64,000 bases of DNA from Diplolepis rosae. Its lineage: Eukaryota > Arthropoda > Insecta > Hymenoptera > Diplolepididae. The first letter of the stretch is position 1; each line of letters starts with the position of its first letter. The translations under genes were made by a program, and so were the position numbers. The notes under the pieces are model-generated. The model had not been told where the DNA came from. It was given only the letters and a program-made list of their open reading frames with translations, and ran no database searches. Positions 32,851 to 46,510 of the stretch are shown here, one piece after another. The stretch lies in NCBI GenBank assembly GCA_030998225.1, contig JAPYXD010000695.1, forward strand, positions 2,461,001-2,525,000. Reading direction: 5' to 3'.

Positions 32851-35799
32851 ATGTTGCCAATGCTTCTTCCATTTAATTTTTTTTTCTGCTGATCTTTCTC
32901 GTAAAAAAGTAAAAAGTAGTATTACATTTTAACTACTATTTTTAGTGCAAAATTTTTTCTTACTTCTTTAACAAATGTTTCCTACTTTTAATTTTCCTGA
33001 AATGCTGAAAACAAAACATTCAGTTTGAAATTGCTTTCTCGTAATATTAGTGTACAAAATTTTTGTCGAAAGATGAGGAAAACTATAGTTGATTAAAAAT
33101 CTTGTTACGTATACAAGCAAAAATAGTTGAATTCATTATTTTTGTTGATTTGTTTTTATCTACAAAAGCAAATTAAATGGGATGTGAGAATTTGGATTAC
33201 TGTAGATCCGCTCTGCTTACCAACTGTTACCGACCCGATGGGTCTGGTAGTATCTCATGCTAGACGTAAAATAACCGACCTCCCATTTTCGAGCTCCACT
33301 GGAAAACATCTTTGATTTACGTTAACTGTTAATTTATACCATTTTCGTGGTGATTATGAAAATGAACCGACAGAGCATTACCCAACTTTCTTAATTACTT
33401 CCTTGAACTGCAAAGGAGCTGATCGTTTACAATAATCACCTTTTGTTTCTTTATTTCTTACAACTGTCTTGAAGATCGTTCAATTCTTCGCTTCGTATTC
33501 AAACGACTATGAAGCAGTTACAGTTTGTACAAAAAAGTCGGAATAATGTATTGATTTCTAAGAGTTGGAAGCTTTGTGAAAGGAAATCAATTAAGTTAAA
33601 AGTAGCTTTTTTTATTTCTATGGGAATCAGAAATAGACATTAGTTATTTTATAATCAGATATTTATGGCATAGATTTATTTGATTAAAGTTTGTATCAAT
33701 TTTTTTATAGAAACAAAACTTCAAATAATTCGTTTTTTGTTATACTTCTTAGAATTCGGCAAAAAGCCAAAATTTCGTTTCCAAATTTTTGTTGTCAAAA
33801 TGTTTTTTCAATTGAATAAGAGATATTATTTTGCGCAGAGAACGTTGCAAACTTCGCTTATGAATATATTTTAAAATTTGCAGTTTAATGCGATGAAATA
33901 TATAAAAATAGAAGAGATCAGCAATCCAGAATTAATCTTCAAATTTCATGTGTAAATATGTTTCTACGGACCTATGTGTTCTCTATTTTTCGATGTAAAA
34001 GGCTTCTTTGACACAATTTTCTTTATGTTTTCATATTACTCGAATGAATTAATAGTGTTGATGGAGGGAAGGCTGCTCATTGTTTTGAGTGACGTACACG
34101 CGCGAAACTCGAAGCGCGTTAACAAAAGCTTGTCTTCTTTGACAGATTCGTTTCATTGTTCGCTCTTTTATCGATATTACATGTTGCAAGGAAGAATAAA
34201 AAAATCAATTATTCGAGGATTTATGTCCTGTGATATGGCATTAGCACCAACAACACGTTTAATCTTTTTTTTATAGTCTCAAAGTTGCTTTTTTCCTTTT
34301 AGAAAAACCTTACAATTACTCGTCATTTATATATTATAGAAATCGAAAAATATATTCAAGAACGTGTCAGAGATAAAGACAATTGATAAAATAAAAAATA
34401 TGATATTTTTATGATAGAAATAATATTTTATCCAACTTTTATCTAAGTTTAAGATTACTATAACTAAACCGAGAAAAGTAACTTGCTGAAATCTGGAAGC
34501 CTTTAAAAATTACAAACTAACTTTTTGAATTAGTAAACTATCTTTTCTTCCTAAAAGTCTTGGTTGATTTATTATTCATACAGCAACATTTATAGATGCC
34601 TTCCTTTCGGTTTGAAGTTGAGAATTGGAAAATACTCGACCTTCTGTATAAATAGCATAAATTCGATTTGTAAAAAACTATTCATGTAGATATTCAGCAT
34701 TTTTTCCAATCCTAAGTTCAAACCAAAAGGGAGGTATTCATGAAGATTATTGCATTCCTGATTCAAGGATATTTATTCGGTAGTGCATCTTGTCTCGTAT
34801 TTGCGATATTTTATAGTTTGATTGTTTATTATTTTTAGTTCATTTGTGCGTATGTGTTGAGGGAGTGGTTTTATTGAAGTTTTAAGCGAATTTCTATATG
34901 GATTATTAACCTCTTTTCTGTCACTAGATCATCTGTTTCAGTATTCACTACCTGCCTCCGAATATCTAAATTAACACAAAGACACTAATAGCCTGAATTT
35001 TCTATTTTTGAAGGATTATTTCTCAAGATGTTTCCATCAATGTTTAGGAAAGTTTGAAGAACTGAGTTTTCATATCTTCCTATTTGCGGTCATCCGATCG
35101 GAAAAATGGAAGAGGAAAGAGGATAGTTAAGGTGGATAGGTAGAATGAAAGAAGAAGCTTTAGGGAAGGCGATTTTGTTCTGTCGTGCGAGAAATGCATC
35201 CGTTCGCGTGGTCGTGGAGACTTTACGCCAGGCATCAGAACGTTCTTATCCTAGAAAATGGCGGGCGATTTTGATAGGGTGCGGTGGAAGGAATAAGAGT
35301 AGTGTACCTATAGAGGCTATAGCCCTATAGTCCATATATGGCCTCTATTACAAATCCAATAGCCACCCATCCTCTTCTTAACCACCTTGCACCTAGCTTG
35401 ATCGTGGGTGTTACATAGTTCGTGCTTTCCTAAGAGTCTACTTTCTCACCGAACAGGATTCAACCTATCTCGCTCCATCTCACACACTGCTCTGCATCGA
35501 CATATGCTCCTGCTATAAAACATATTTGCTGACGGGGTCGATATTCCCCTTGGTGCCGACTCAACGAAAGTAACAGGCCAACCTAGGGTTGTAAGGAGCC
35601 AATAGCTCCTTGGATTGCACGTGTACTTACTTCTGAGATGCAACCTTCTGAAAGCTCTCTCTTATAGTAGTTTAGCTCGTTACAGAGTCTACTATCATAA
35701 GTTGATCTCTGAAGCTAGTTCAATTTCATTGCTTCGATGTGAAAGATACATCGTTTTTCATTTTGATTCTGTGATTAGAATTTACAGAAGTGTTTAGTA

Positions 35800-37060
35800 A
35801 AAAATCTGCCCGCTTTGCGGGCAAATTCTGATCGCAATGCAAAATTTCAAGAATTCGAAACCGTTCGAACTCTCAAAATACAAAAAAACGATCAAATTTG
35901 GATCAAAAAAATTTCTTAGGATCAACGATTATGAGAAACCAACAAAACAGGAGGAAAGAAAAAAGAAGGCAACTTTCCAAAACTCCTTCCTTCTTTTTCT
36001 TTCTTTCGTCCTTTTTTGTGTTTAGCCAATTTTATAATATTGTAAATGTGAATTACATTTTCTCAAAGTTACTAAATTTGTTTTTGATTCCAAATGAAAA
36101 AAGAAATTCAATTTACTTAAAGCTCTATTGATCTTAAGGAACACATTCTCATCGTGACACTCGCGCTTTGCGCTTGATTTTTGTTACTTTATATCCATTA
36201 GAGTTACATTTGCATCCAAAATAAAATTTGAGCTAGCCTAGGGCGCGCGTTTCGGTCATCGCGCTTCGTGCTCCGAAATATGTGGATCTCTTGCTTTGCA
36301 CTCGGTGTTCTATTTCCTCTACATACAAATTACTAAATTTGTTCCCAAAATTTCTTCCGGATTCCGCGTAGAGCTTTGCTTAGAAAGAAGTTTTTTTTTA
36401 ATTTTTAATAATATTTATCATTAATAAACAAAAGATATAACTCCTATGAAAAAGTGTTCAGGAACAAAGTTGTAGATCTTTTCGGAGTAAACAATTTTTT
36501 TCTCTAACATTTTTTCCGTATCTCGTATATTTTGGCGGGCAAATTGAAATTTTGATTTGTACAAAAACGCTTTTTATGGATAAAACCAGCACCATTGACA
36601 AAAAATGGCTAGTTAACGTTCTCGTCAGACATTTTAGTAATAACCATTCTTTCTGACTCAGGGGGTCTCAAAACGTTAAGTAAATTTTATAATATTCTTG
36701 ATGTGAATTTAATCCTTTTAAAATTACTTCGACTTTGAGAAATACATTCTTATTACAACACTCGCGCTTCGTGTTCGATATTTGCAATCAAAAAGATGGA
36801 ACTGGGACTCGCCGACTCGTAGTTTAAATGAAAAAAATAGTATTCTAACATTGTTTCGTTAACGTTTTTTCATATCTCTCATATAGTTTGACTGGAATAT
36901 GGAATTTTATTATTGATTTTTATTGAGTTTCAAAAAAACTTTCCTAATTTTTGTTCGATTGAAAAAATTTCATCAAGACAATTTGTAGAACTTTTTGAGT
37001 ACTAATTTTATACCAAGTGGTATAAATATCTTATACCAAGTTTTTGGATGACTCAACTAA
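35800..37060 (+). repeat. Degenerate repeat block with GCGCTTTGCGC and TAGATCTTTT modules
   Basis: Contains cgctttgcgggc (35810), cactcgcgctttgcgct (about 36158), gtttcggtcatcgcgcttcg (36249) and cactcgcgcttcgtg (about 36760), alternating with TTGTAGATCTTTT...CGTATCTCRTATATTTTGG modules (about 36470 and 36880). The phrase for ctgactcagggggtctcaaa (about 36655) recurs at about 51528. Reverse-complement modules occur near 59940-60140 and 61800-63270. It is an old interspersed repeat of unknown class with no coding capacity seen. Confidence 0.6.
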
Positions 37061-39780
37061 AGGATTTATTTTGTGAAACCAAAAATGTATTGATTGGATA
37101 CGATTTAGTCAAATCAACCCGAGTCGAAATTTTAGCCCTACTTTAGAATTTTCGAACCTTCCACGTCCTCTTTTAAGGAGGTCTCCTTATCCAGAACCTT
37201 CAAAAAAGGCACTTTTTCCCATTTTTCTTTGAAGCAGAAAATAAAAACACTGGTCAAAGATTTTTCGCATATATTTAGGTACATATTTGAACTTGTTAAA
37301 AAAAAATTTTCTTTGGAAACAAGAAAAAATCTCGGACTTATCGAAGATCCCGCGCAGAGTCTCACCACGGACAATTAATTTTGCGTGCATGATATTGTCC
37401 AAAGTTTTCATCTGAAACACATATATATTTGTTTTTTTTATTCAGAAGGGTCTTCCGCTTATAGTGAACCTAAAAAATTGTAAAAAAAAATTTTTTTATC
37501 GATCATTTGAGTTACTTTCCAGAAAAATCAAATTTTTCACCGTTTTTGTTTGTTTAAAATGCGTTATTTATATTGAAAATAAATACTGTATCATGAAAAT
37601 TAAAGGTTCACTATATGCGCATTTTAATTACCTACAAATAAAAAAAAAGTTTATAATAATAGCTTAATTGGTTCTCCTTTAATCGTGCACGCAATTTTGA
37701 AAAATGTGGTTTTGAGAAAACGCGCTTTAAAGTTTTCAGACCTACCTTTCGCTCGCTCCGCGCAAGTCACTGCTCGGAACTCTACCATCAAAACTATTCC
37801 AATATGGACTATAAAATTTTGCGACAATATTCTTTGATAATAGATCCATCGATTGAAAAAAAAATCGATTTTTTGAAAGTTCTGGATAAGGAGACCCCCT
37901 TAAACCTAAAACTGGAAGAAATGCAAATATGTGACATTTTATAGGATCAAAAGAGGGTCTATTCTAGTAAGAATTAAACCCTTTAAAAATCCTTCAAAAC
38001 AATTGGGAAACAAATATTGAAGTCGATTTAACCAAATTCTGTTTGGCTTCATCAAAGGATTTGGTTAATTTAACAGAATGGTTTATAAAGATGGAAAAAT
38101 CATTGTCAATACCTTTCCGCTATCTCTTCACTTTTTCAAATAAATAATATTTTCAGAAGAACATTATCTCTTTACATTTTTTTGTATCTCTTTATTAAAA
38201 TAAAAAAACGAGATTTTTTTTTTAATAGCATTTTTTACAATTAAAATGAAATCCTTTTAAAAATATTAATGACAAATTGATAAAAGATTAATTATAACAT
38301 TTTCTCACTTTCTAGATTCTTGATAATAAATTTTTTTTTATCATATGATAAATACTAAGTTAGAAAGTGATTGGAGATTAGATTTGGAAAATTATTAAAT
38401 TAATTATAAAATTTCAATTGGAAATAAATTAGTGTTGATGATCTGTATCAATTTTAAAGTGAAAAATGAATCGAGATAATTAGAATAAATTCTATAGGAT
38501 ATCAATGAAAAGCAATAATATTTAGTTAAATTTTCAACGATTAGCGATTCATTCAACTCAATTTTCACTTTATTTAAGGCCAATTCAAGTGAATTAGAAA
38601 TAAAAATAATTAGTGAATTTAAAAAAATGCTCTTTGATTTCCTTTGGATCTTTGAAATTAAGTGAATATCCGTAATTAGGGGTATAGTTAGTTTCAGTTT
38701 TATATTTTAAATTCTACCAATTTCATGAGAATTGTATTTGCTCACTTGGATGAAGTACCAAATTGAATTTGCTCCCTCATAAGGCCGGTATTCTGCTGGT
38801 TAAACTTTTCACCACGTTTGTAACGGAATTACCACAGAACCTGGAATTTGAGAAAGCTGGAAACAGTTAGAGAATGTTATTGAACATGATAAATGCTAGG
38901 AAAATCAATATAGTTTTCAAATTTTGGCACTATTTTCCCAAAAATTGTAATTATTTTTTGCGATGTTAAAATTTAGGAAAATTTTAAAAATATTCAAAAA
39001 AATGTATTGTATTTAAATTGGCAGTTGTCTGTAAGTAAGGTATTTAAAATTATTGGAAAGATTTTATCAATTTTTAAGTGGAGCATTTCAAAGATTTTTA
39101 GGGGGCATATTGTAAAAAGATTTGATTTTTTAATCAAAAATCTAAAATCATTATCAGAATAGGTAACATTTTAAAAATTCGAATACTAAGATTACAATTT
39201 TCAAACTTTTTAATTTTTTAGTTTTTTAACGTTCAACGGGGAAATCAGAAGAGATCACGATATAGATGAGAAATGCTTTAAATGCCTTAAAAGTTGTTTT
39301 ACTTTAGTGCATTTTTCGCCAAAAAATAGTAACTTCTTATTAATGCTATTTTGACCAATTTTTTGGTAATATTAAGAAGGCTCCGAGTATTATCCTCAGT
39401 TTCCCGCCGATTTTGGTAATTTTTATTTCAATTTTCGACATTTATTCCCAATTTTTTCTCTCCGTGTAATGTTCTACTCCATTACATAATTAATCGAAAG
39501 TTTCAATAAGGGAACTTTCACTACCATAAAAGTCTTCGGACTTGATAGTTCAGGCATCACGTCGAGACAAGGAGTGTTTCATCGACTTAACTTCAAAATG
39601 CGGTTTTTTTTCAAAAAAGGCATCTTTGGGGGCTCTCTATATTCATACCTTTTAACTTTTCTATAACAGATCAATTGCCAAACCCGGTTTTTCTTTTGAA
39701 AAAGGTGCAAAAAATCACATTTGTGGGAATTGTTGTTCTTAAGGGTATCTGATGGTAAAATGTATTCTCAGAAATGTAAA

Positions 39781-40052
39781 CTCTCTAAATATGAATCAGT
39801 CAAAATCTACTGATTATCAGTGAAATTTGACTGATTCAAATAGCTAAAAAGAGGTTACTGTAAATCAGTCAAATTCCACTGATTGCTTCAGTGAAAATTA
39901 ACTGATTTAACAGTGAAAATATTTTTTCCACTGATTCAATTAGTGATAATCAACTGATTTAACAATGAAATATATTTTTTAACTGGTGAATCAGTGAAAA
40001 GGCAAATCACTGATTGAATCAGTAAAAATTTGACTGATTCAGATTTAGAGAG
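39781..40052. mobile_element. MITE rich in ACTGATT/TCAGTGAAA words, copy 1
   Basis: Ends CTCTCTAAATATGAATCAGT and its inverse ACTGATTCAGATTTAGAGAG. The inside is made almost only of alternating TCAGTSAAA and ACTGATT words, so many alternative hairpins are possible. No TA flanks. Confidence 0.75.
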
Positions 40053-40172
40053 AAGAAGATAAAATTCTGCATAATAAAAACAAAAATGAATATTATATCT
40101 TGCATAGGTTCTGAGTTATATTCTTTCCAGAAAACGCCAAGTTTTTCCTATTTTGTGCCAAAACTAATTATA

Positions 40173-40399
40173 CTCTCTAAATTTGAATCAGTCAAAATCT
40201 ACTGATTATCAGTGAAATTTGACTGATTCAAATAGCTAAAAAGAGGTTACTTAAAATCAGTCAAATTTCACTGATTATTTCAATGAAAAATATTTTGTTC
40301 ACTGATGATCAGTGAAAAATATTTTGTTCACTGATGATCAGTGAAAATGCAAATCACTGATTCAATCAGTGAAAATTTGACTGATTCAGATTTAGAGAG
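40173..40399. mobile_element. MITE rich in ACTGATT/TCAGTGAAA words, copy 2
   Basis: Same termini as copy 1 and almost the same first 90 bases, flanked by TA on both sides (40171-40172, 40400-40401), which suggests Tc1/mariner-type mobilisation. The word block tattttgttcactgatgatc is tandemly duplicated. Confidence 0.8.
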
Positions 40400-42039
40400 T
40401 AGATTCACAAAATGGGTGCAAATCTAAAGATCATAACTCATGATCTAGTAAATTTAAAGCAATTTCTTTTCTTTTATAGTTCTTGATTAAAAAATCTAAA
40501 ACAAGTTGGATTTTTGAAACATCGCAAATCCAAAAGTAGTGGGACTAAAGGATTCTCTTTTTTCTAATTTACGTAGAGTTTTATACACATTTTTGACGTA
40601 CATTCATCCTGGAATGACATGTTTTGAAAAAACTCAACCCATACCCATTCTCCCTAAAAATAGGTCGAAAATGGTCAAGCTGAAGAGGTCATAATTCACG
40701 ACCTATTAGACTAACTTAGACTTTTTTGGAAGTACTACAAATTAAGTCTACTTTCATCCATATGCGGAACACTTTTCCATAAAATTGATAGATTTTATGA
40801 TACAGAGCCATTTTTGAAAATTTTACCTTCTTTACTTTTTCTTAGAACACATTTTACCGTCAGATGCACCAGAGAGCAACAATCCACACAAATGTTATTT
40901 CTTGCACCTTTTTCCAAAAAAACAAACGGGTTCGGCAATTGTTCTGTTATATGTAGAAAAGTTAAGATACGAATATGTAGTCCCTAAAAATAGGTTTTAT
41001 GAAAGAAAACTGCATTTTGAAGTTTAGTCCGTTAAAAAGTACCAGATGCTTGGACTATGTGTGTACGATCGTTGTATGGCTGTAAATATGAAACTTTCTG
41101 TTTTTCAAATAATTTAATTTCATTTTTTCCTTTTTATGCTGGAGTCATCTATTTCTGGACCATTTACCTCACACTCGTGTTTTGAGTCCATTCTTAGTTT
41201 TCAAGACGCTGCCGTTGTTTTCACGAGCAGAATACTCTTGTATGTATCGTTCCATTTCATTTTATTTCATTTATCGTGGAATCTAAGACGACAACGACGA
41301 CGACGACGATGGCGCTCATGTTTGCCAGTAGACTTGTGCACATTCTTGATTACACATACGTACTTCGGCTGTTGCTATAGAGCTCGACACGAGACGTTGG
41401 ATGGCATGGGCAGCGCGAACCAACTGGAGTATTACGAACCTGGCAGGAAACTGCAGCAACGAATACGTTTATTATTATTGCATTTACGAGTCACGGTTCA
41501 TAGTCTGCGATATTTGTAATGTCTCTAGTAGGTATAAAGGCAAACCTGGATAATGCTGCGAGAAAAATTTTTACAGTTATTCCATTATACATTTACATTT
41601 CTTGCGGTTAGTTAATTGTTATTCTGATATTTTCTATAATACCTTTGTAAGTACGTAAATAATTGATTTTACATAATTTACATATGAGATGTTATTAGAT
41701 TTTTGTAAAATTTGCCATTCTCTTTTTTTAACGAATATTCACGTTCCATAAATCCTGAATCGGAAAAAAGGTTTTTTCCGATTTTATCCGTCTGTCTGTC
41801 GTTGTTTTTGTCGTTTGTCATATTGAAATGCGCTTTTCTACTTTTCAATCAGGATCCAAAAAGAAAGGACGAGTTCGTTAGCCAAACGTATCCGAAAAAA
41901 AATTTAAAAATTAGGGTATTTTTGGAGTGCATTTTTTAGGCTTTTTAAAACTAAAAAAATAAATAATCAAATTCTATTTTTCAGTCCAAACATAATAAAT
42001 ACGAAAAAAGTTGAAGAGAAAAGTTATTTGCCCAAAAAC

Positions 42040-42207
42040 GACATATGGACAAGTTGGAGATTATTGAATATTATTTTAATAATTTTTGACTTACCAAATG
42101 TTGAATAATGCATCACAGCCCGGCAAATTTTAAAAATGTAAAGTTTCAAAATGTACGTGAGAAATTACTACAATAATATAAAATAATCTCCAACTGGTCC
42201 GCATGTC
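42040..42207. mobile_element. MITE-like palindrome inside degenerate repeats
   Basis: gacatatggacaagttggag (42040) pairs with ctccaactggtccgcatgtc (42207). It separates two copies of a tttttcagtcMaaac ... acgaaaaaa repeat (about 41982 and 42297), which would be about 145 bases apart without it. Confidence 0.65.
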
Positions 42208-45200
42208 CTAACTTTGCTCAAAAGTTGAGTAGTTTTCCGAACTATTTTTCGTCGCATGTATATTTTTCAATTTAATTGTAAAAAATAATCGTATTTTTCA
42301 GTCAAACTATATAACGTACGAAAAAAAAATGAAGGGAAAAATTATTCGTCTCAAAGAGACTTAAAAGTATGACCTGGTTTATTTTTGGAAGGGCGCGTGT
42401 TTTGGTTTAGTTTTGATCAAATAATTTTTTATTTTTCATTTTAAAAAATATTATCATTCCCAGAAGACTTCTTAAGTCGGAAGTTTACAGATAATTATAG
42501 GGACATAAAATTATGAAAATAAAAATAGAAACCATAGAATTTCTCTTAAATTATTTGAATGTCTTATGAATTATTTTCAATTCATTTGAGAAAACGTTTA
42601 GAAAGTTACAAACTAGAATATTTAATTTTTCGACATGTTTTTATTATTGACTTTTATAATTTTTTGATTTTCTATATTTCAACATTATGACAGAAGATTG
42701 AAGTAGAGTTTTGAATAATAATGAAAATAATTTGAGACATTTTTAGGATTAGAAAATCAAAAATGTTGAAATTTAGGTTTGAAGAATTGGACGAAAATCA
42801 TGGAAAAAATTATGCGAGTTAAAGTACCGAATTAGTTAAAGAACAATCAGGGAATTTAAAAAATCAAATTTTTTAAAAATATTTATAGAAATTTGGTATA
42901 ATTGTAAGGATAATGCAGGGATAAATTATTTATGAGAGTAGGGAAATTTTATAGAGCGTATAAAATTATGCAGACTCTTGATTAGTCTAAATTTATCTGC
43001 TTGAAATAAAAATCTATCGAGGTACTTGATTTTATCGAGAAATGTTTGATAATGAATGTTTTCAGAAGTTCCGAGTAATTCTATTATTAAATAATTTTTT
43101 TAAATTTCCGTTCTCATTTATCGCATTTATTTGATTTATCCATTCTATTTCCGATTCTTTTGTTTTACTCTATCGTAGTTTACTTACTTTCTGAACGGTT
43201 TCCGATCCCTTCTTACAGCGATAGTTTTACTATCTACCTATTCGTTCTCTTTTGGCCGCTTATACACGTTGCTAAAACAAATACGTTGCAGTAGAGCAAA
43301 CCAAAACCAATGTAATTACTCGGAACAGACGATTTAACGTATCTCGATTCCGATTCTTTAACAAATTTTTCTAGATACGAGTGCTAATGAAAATTGTCGG
43401 AATAAAAATACTATTAACCCAATTCTAGTTATTTGATTTAACATGATTAACTTTTCTCTTTTGGATCCGTGGTTTGTTTACTTTAGAGATTCTTGTAATG
43501 AAACAGAGTTAAATCAAGCACAACTGCGAATTCTATTATTAATGTAGCATGAAATCACTGTTAGAATCAGACAGCTGTGATGGCTATTTAAAAAAAAAAA
43601 TTGTCAAGTTGCATTTTTTATTACTTAAATTTCTTTACAAATTTTAATATGTGGGATAAATTAATATTTGAGGGTGATCGACCGATTGTCATTATCTTGG
43701 GTGTCTAGCAGACCGGGGAATTGGGGGAAACGTCGGAATTTTATTCAGGACCGAGAATTGTTTTTATTTTATTGAAAAATCGGCTTTTTTTCTAGAAAAC
43801 CAATTCTTTTTTATTAAGAGTGTTGGATAGAAGCTCTAAACATAAAATTAAATCATTTCATTTCGCTCAATAAATATTAAAAGTAAATATTTTTTCGCTT
43901 TTAAGGTTGGATTTTATATTTCTTACATCAGTTTTTATCAAGTTCCTTGGAAATATTATAATCGAAACCATTTGAAAATTTTCATGAAAAGACATGCCCC
44001 ACACTCACTAATGATTTTGTCAACTAAATTTGAATACGTGTTCTGAACCGTTGTAAGAAATTATTTTCTAAATTTATGCACAACTGTGAGGAAAAAGTGC
44101 AATAATTTTTTTCAATGGTTCAGTAATTGTGAGTGAGTTCAAATCGACATTTTTGGACTGAGAAAAAGCTGAGAAAACCTGGAAATAAATTACAGTTTAT
44201 GCAAGTAGGGCAAATAAGATTAAAATTTTTTTTTTTTTTTACTGATAGTTATTTGATTTTAGTATAAAAATTAATGTTAATTTTAACGTAGAATGAGGAT
44301 TTCAATAAGTTGAATATTTATTCCTTTCATTAATTATATTGCGATATAACCTTAAGGTGGATTTAGGGTTAATTTATCGTTAGGCTATAGGGATTTCGTT
44401 CAGACGATTCCCTAGGGTTCCTGTAATTTATTTTAATTTGTATCCAATCTTTCTAAAATCATTTTTTTATGATTTGTTGAATAAACAGAGTTTTATTTTC
44501 TCTGGTTTCCAAAGAGCGTTATTCAGTTTAAGGTTGTTTCAATGGGTCGGTCTTCCATAATATCCTTGTTGCTTTGGAATAAGCAGCAGTATTTTAAGTG
44601 TCAATAGCAATAGATGCTTGCACTTTCTTTCGCCTTCTATTCTCAGCGGGCCATGATATAAGATGGCTTTTATAAGACCAATGAAAACCTTTATTCTGTG
44701 CATAAAACAGCCGTTTAGTCTTCAAGAAGTTCATGCACACGTGCTATGATACGAATCATATTCATAACCTCAATATTCTTGACTGTCTCATATTTTCCGA
44801 GAACCCTAACTACGCATAAAAAAACTGAATGCATAACTGTTTTGTGAAGGTCAAATTAGTATTCGCCCGAGCTTTTCCTAAACAAATTTCATGGCACTGT
44901 ATGTCCCTCTTTGAATAAGAGTTTTGATTTAACCAGGGAATTAATCCAGTGCAAATAACTTGTTTTCTAGTTTCTTAAAGAGTTTCTTATTTCTAGATGA
45001 CTCAACTGTTATTCAAGTTACAATTACGAATAATAATTAGATTTGGTGAATGTTCTTTTAATAAGCTGACCATAATTCCTTTTCACAAATTACACCCTTT
45101 ATTAATTTGAAAATAATGAATTTCGCCTTTGAGTTTGTTGCTTTTTTTTTTTAATTAAAAGCTTGAGAAATTCTCGGAAGATCTTTTACAAGAAGGATCT

Positions 45201-45924
45201 AAGAAGGATGGTTTTCTGGCTTCGTTTTCAGATTTGTTAACTTAACGACCTCTTTCCTATTGCTCGACTTTTCTTTTAGATGAGATCTCGAGCAAAAGAC
45301 TTCATTGGAGTTTCAAACCCAGAAAGTCTGTAAAGGATATAACTGAAAGAGGTAAATTGCTTAGAATGCTCAAAGTGGTTCAGAAACAACTTTATAAACA
45401 CTAAATTTTGAGAAACGAAACTCCAGCATTGAATAATAAACATATTCAATTTTCAGTTATTGCTGAAGGTTTTATAGAAAATAAACTATGTGTTCGGATA
45501 CACGAAAAACAATAATTGTAAGGGCTATATTAATAAAATGTAATCTCTAAATTGTAAATAATAAGTGTTAAAACGAGAGATCTTAGTATTTTGGTCCAAT
45601 AACATCAATCCATACGGCATATGGTCATATAAAAAATTTAAATGTAGAAAACAGTCTTTTTCAATTACGCTGTTAGAAAAAACTTCATATGCATTATATG
45701 AAGTAATTTGCATAACAGTGTATCAAATTTAATACAAAATATTTTTAAATTTAATACAAAAGTATTATAAATGTAATATGATAGCATATCAAAATTGATA
45801 TAAGTATATTCATTTTAATATATGTGTGTTAAGATTTTAGTATTTCAATATATTAGTTTCAGCTGATATACAGTTTTATTAAAATTAATTTGCATTTATA
45901 TATTAAACTAAATAATATTTTTAA

Positions 45925-46025
45925 GGCCATGGACCAATCGGACCACGTGGCTAAATTATACATTAATTCGTTAATGTAAAATAGCTGCATCATCTTTCTG
46001 AGAATTTGGGAAACGTTACAAAAGA
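45925..46025. repeat. Half copy of the GGCCATGG palindromic MITE
   Basis: TTAA (45921-45924) precedes GGCCATGGACCAATCGGACC. About 100 bases match the inverted right end of the 53031-53388 element, then similarity stops next to another TTAA-flanked element. Confidence 0.65.
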
Positions 46026-46042
46026 ATGTATCTTAGATTTAA

Positions 46043-46506
46043 GGTAGTTGCCGTGCAAAAAAATAGATCTCTGAAAAGAAAGTTATCCTATGACTTGAAA
46101 TTATATCATCAACTGTATTTTATGAAAGGAAAAAAATTAAAAACTTATGAAAATAATATTTTTGATAATATTTTTTGTAATATAATTTTTTTTTACTGTC
46201 GCTTTTTACCAATTTTCTAAAAAAATGTTCGGATTTTCATAAATCATGACCTCTTTTTTCGGGGAAAACATTCTGTACAACTCTACTATTTCCAATTTTG
46301 AAAACAAGTAAAAAATCTCCAACTCTGCTTTCGAAACTGGAAACAGTAGAGTTGTAGAGAATACTTTCCTCCAAACAATAGGCCAGGATCATGAAAATAC
46401 AAACATTTTTGAAAAAATTGGTAAAAAGCGACAGAATGAAAAAATGAAAAAAACTGAATATAAATCAGGCTTTTTCTGTTTTTTTTTTTCGCATCAATCG
46501 TCATAT
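46043..46506. mobile_element. TTAA-flanked foldback element (GGTAGTTG family), diverged copy
   Basis: It begins GGTAGTTGCCGTGC after TTAA (46039-46042). Its inner arms pair: tactgtcgctttttaccaat...ctctactatttcc with ggaaacagtagagttgtaga...attggtaaaaagcgacag. It ends at the TTAA (46507-46510) that also opens the next copy. Confidence 0.6.
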
Positions 46507-46510
46507 TTAA

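Larger units (their letters stand above)
39544..41058. repeat. 1.5-kb palindromic element with about 190-bp or longer arms
   Basis: The left arm (gatagttcaggcatc, then cttcaaaatgcgg, tttgccaaacccggtttttc, aaggtgcaaaaaatcacatt, gatggtaaaatgt) is repeated inverted on the right (acattttaccgtcagatgca, gcacctttttccaaaaaaac, cgggttcggcaattgttctg, ctgcattttgaagtt, gatgcttggactat). The centre carries two MITEs of another family. Confidence 0.75.

Noticed and set aside
35145..35797. Short frames in the 35.1-35.8 kb island
   Set aside because: No domain, short, on both strands. They lie next to the repeat block.
41136..41519. 127-codon frame with Arg-rich centre
   Set aside because: The Arg run comes from a CGA repeat. 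There is no family motif, no splice context and no start support.
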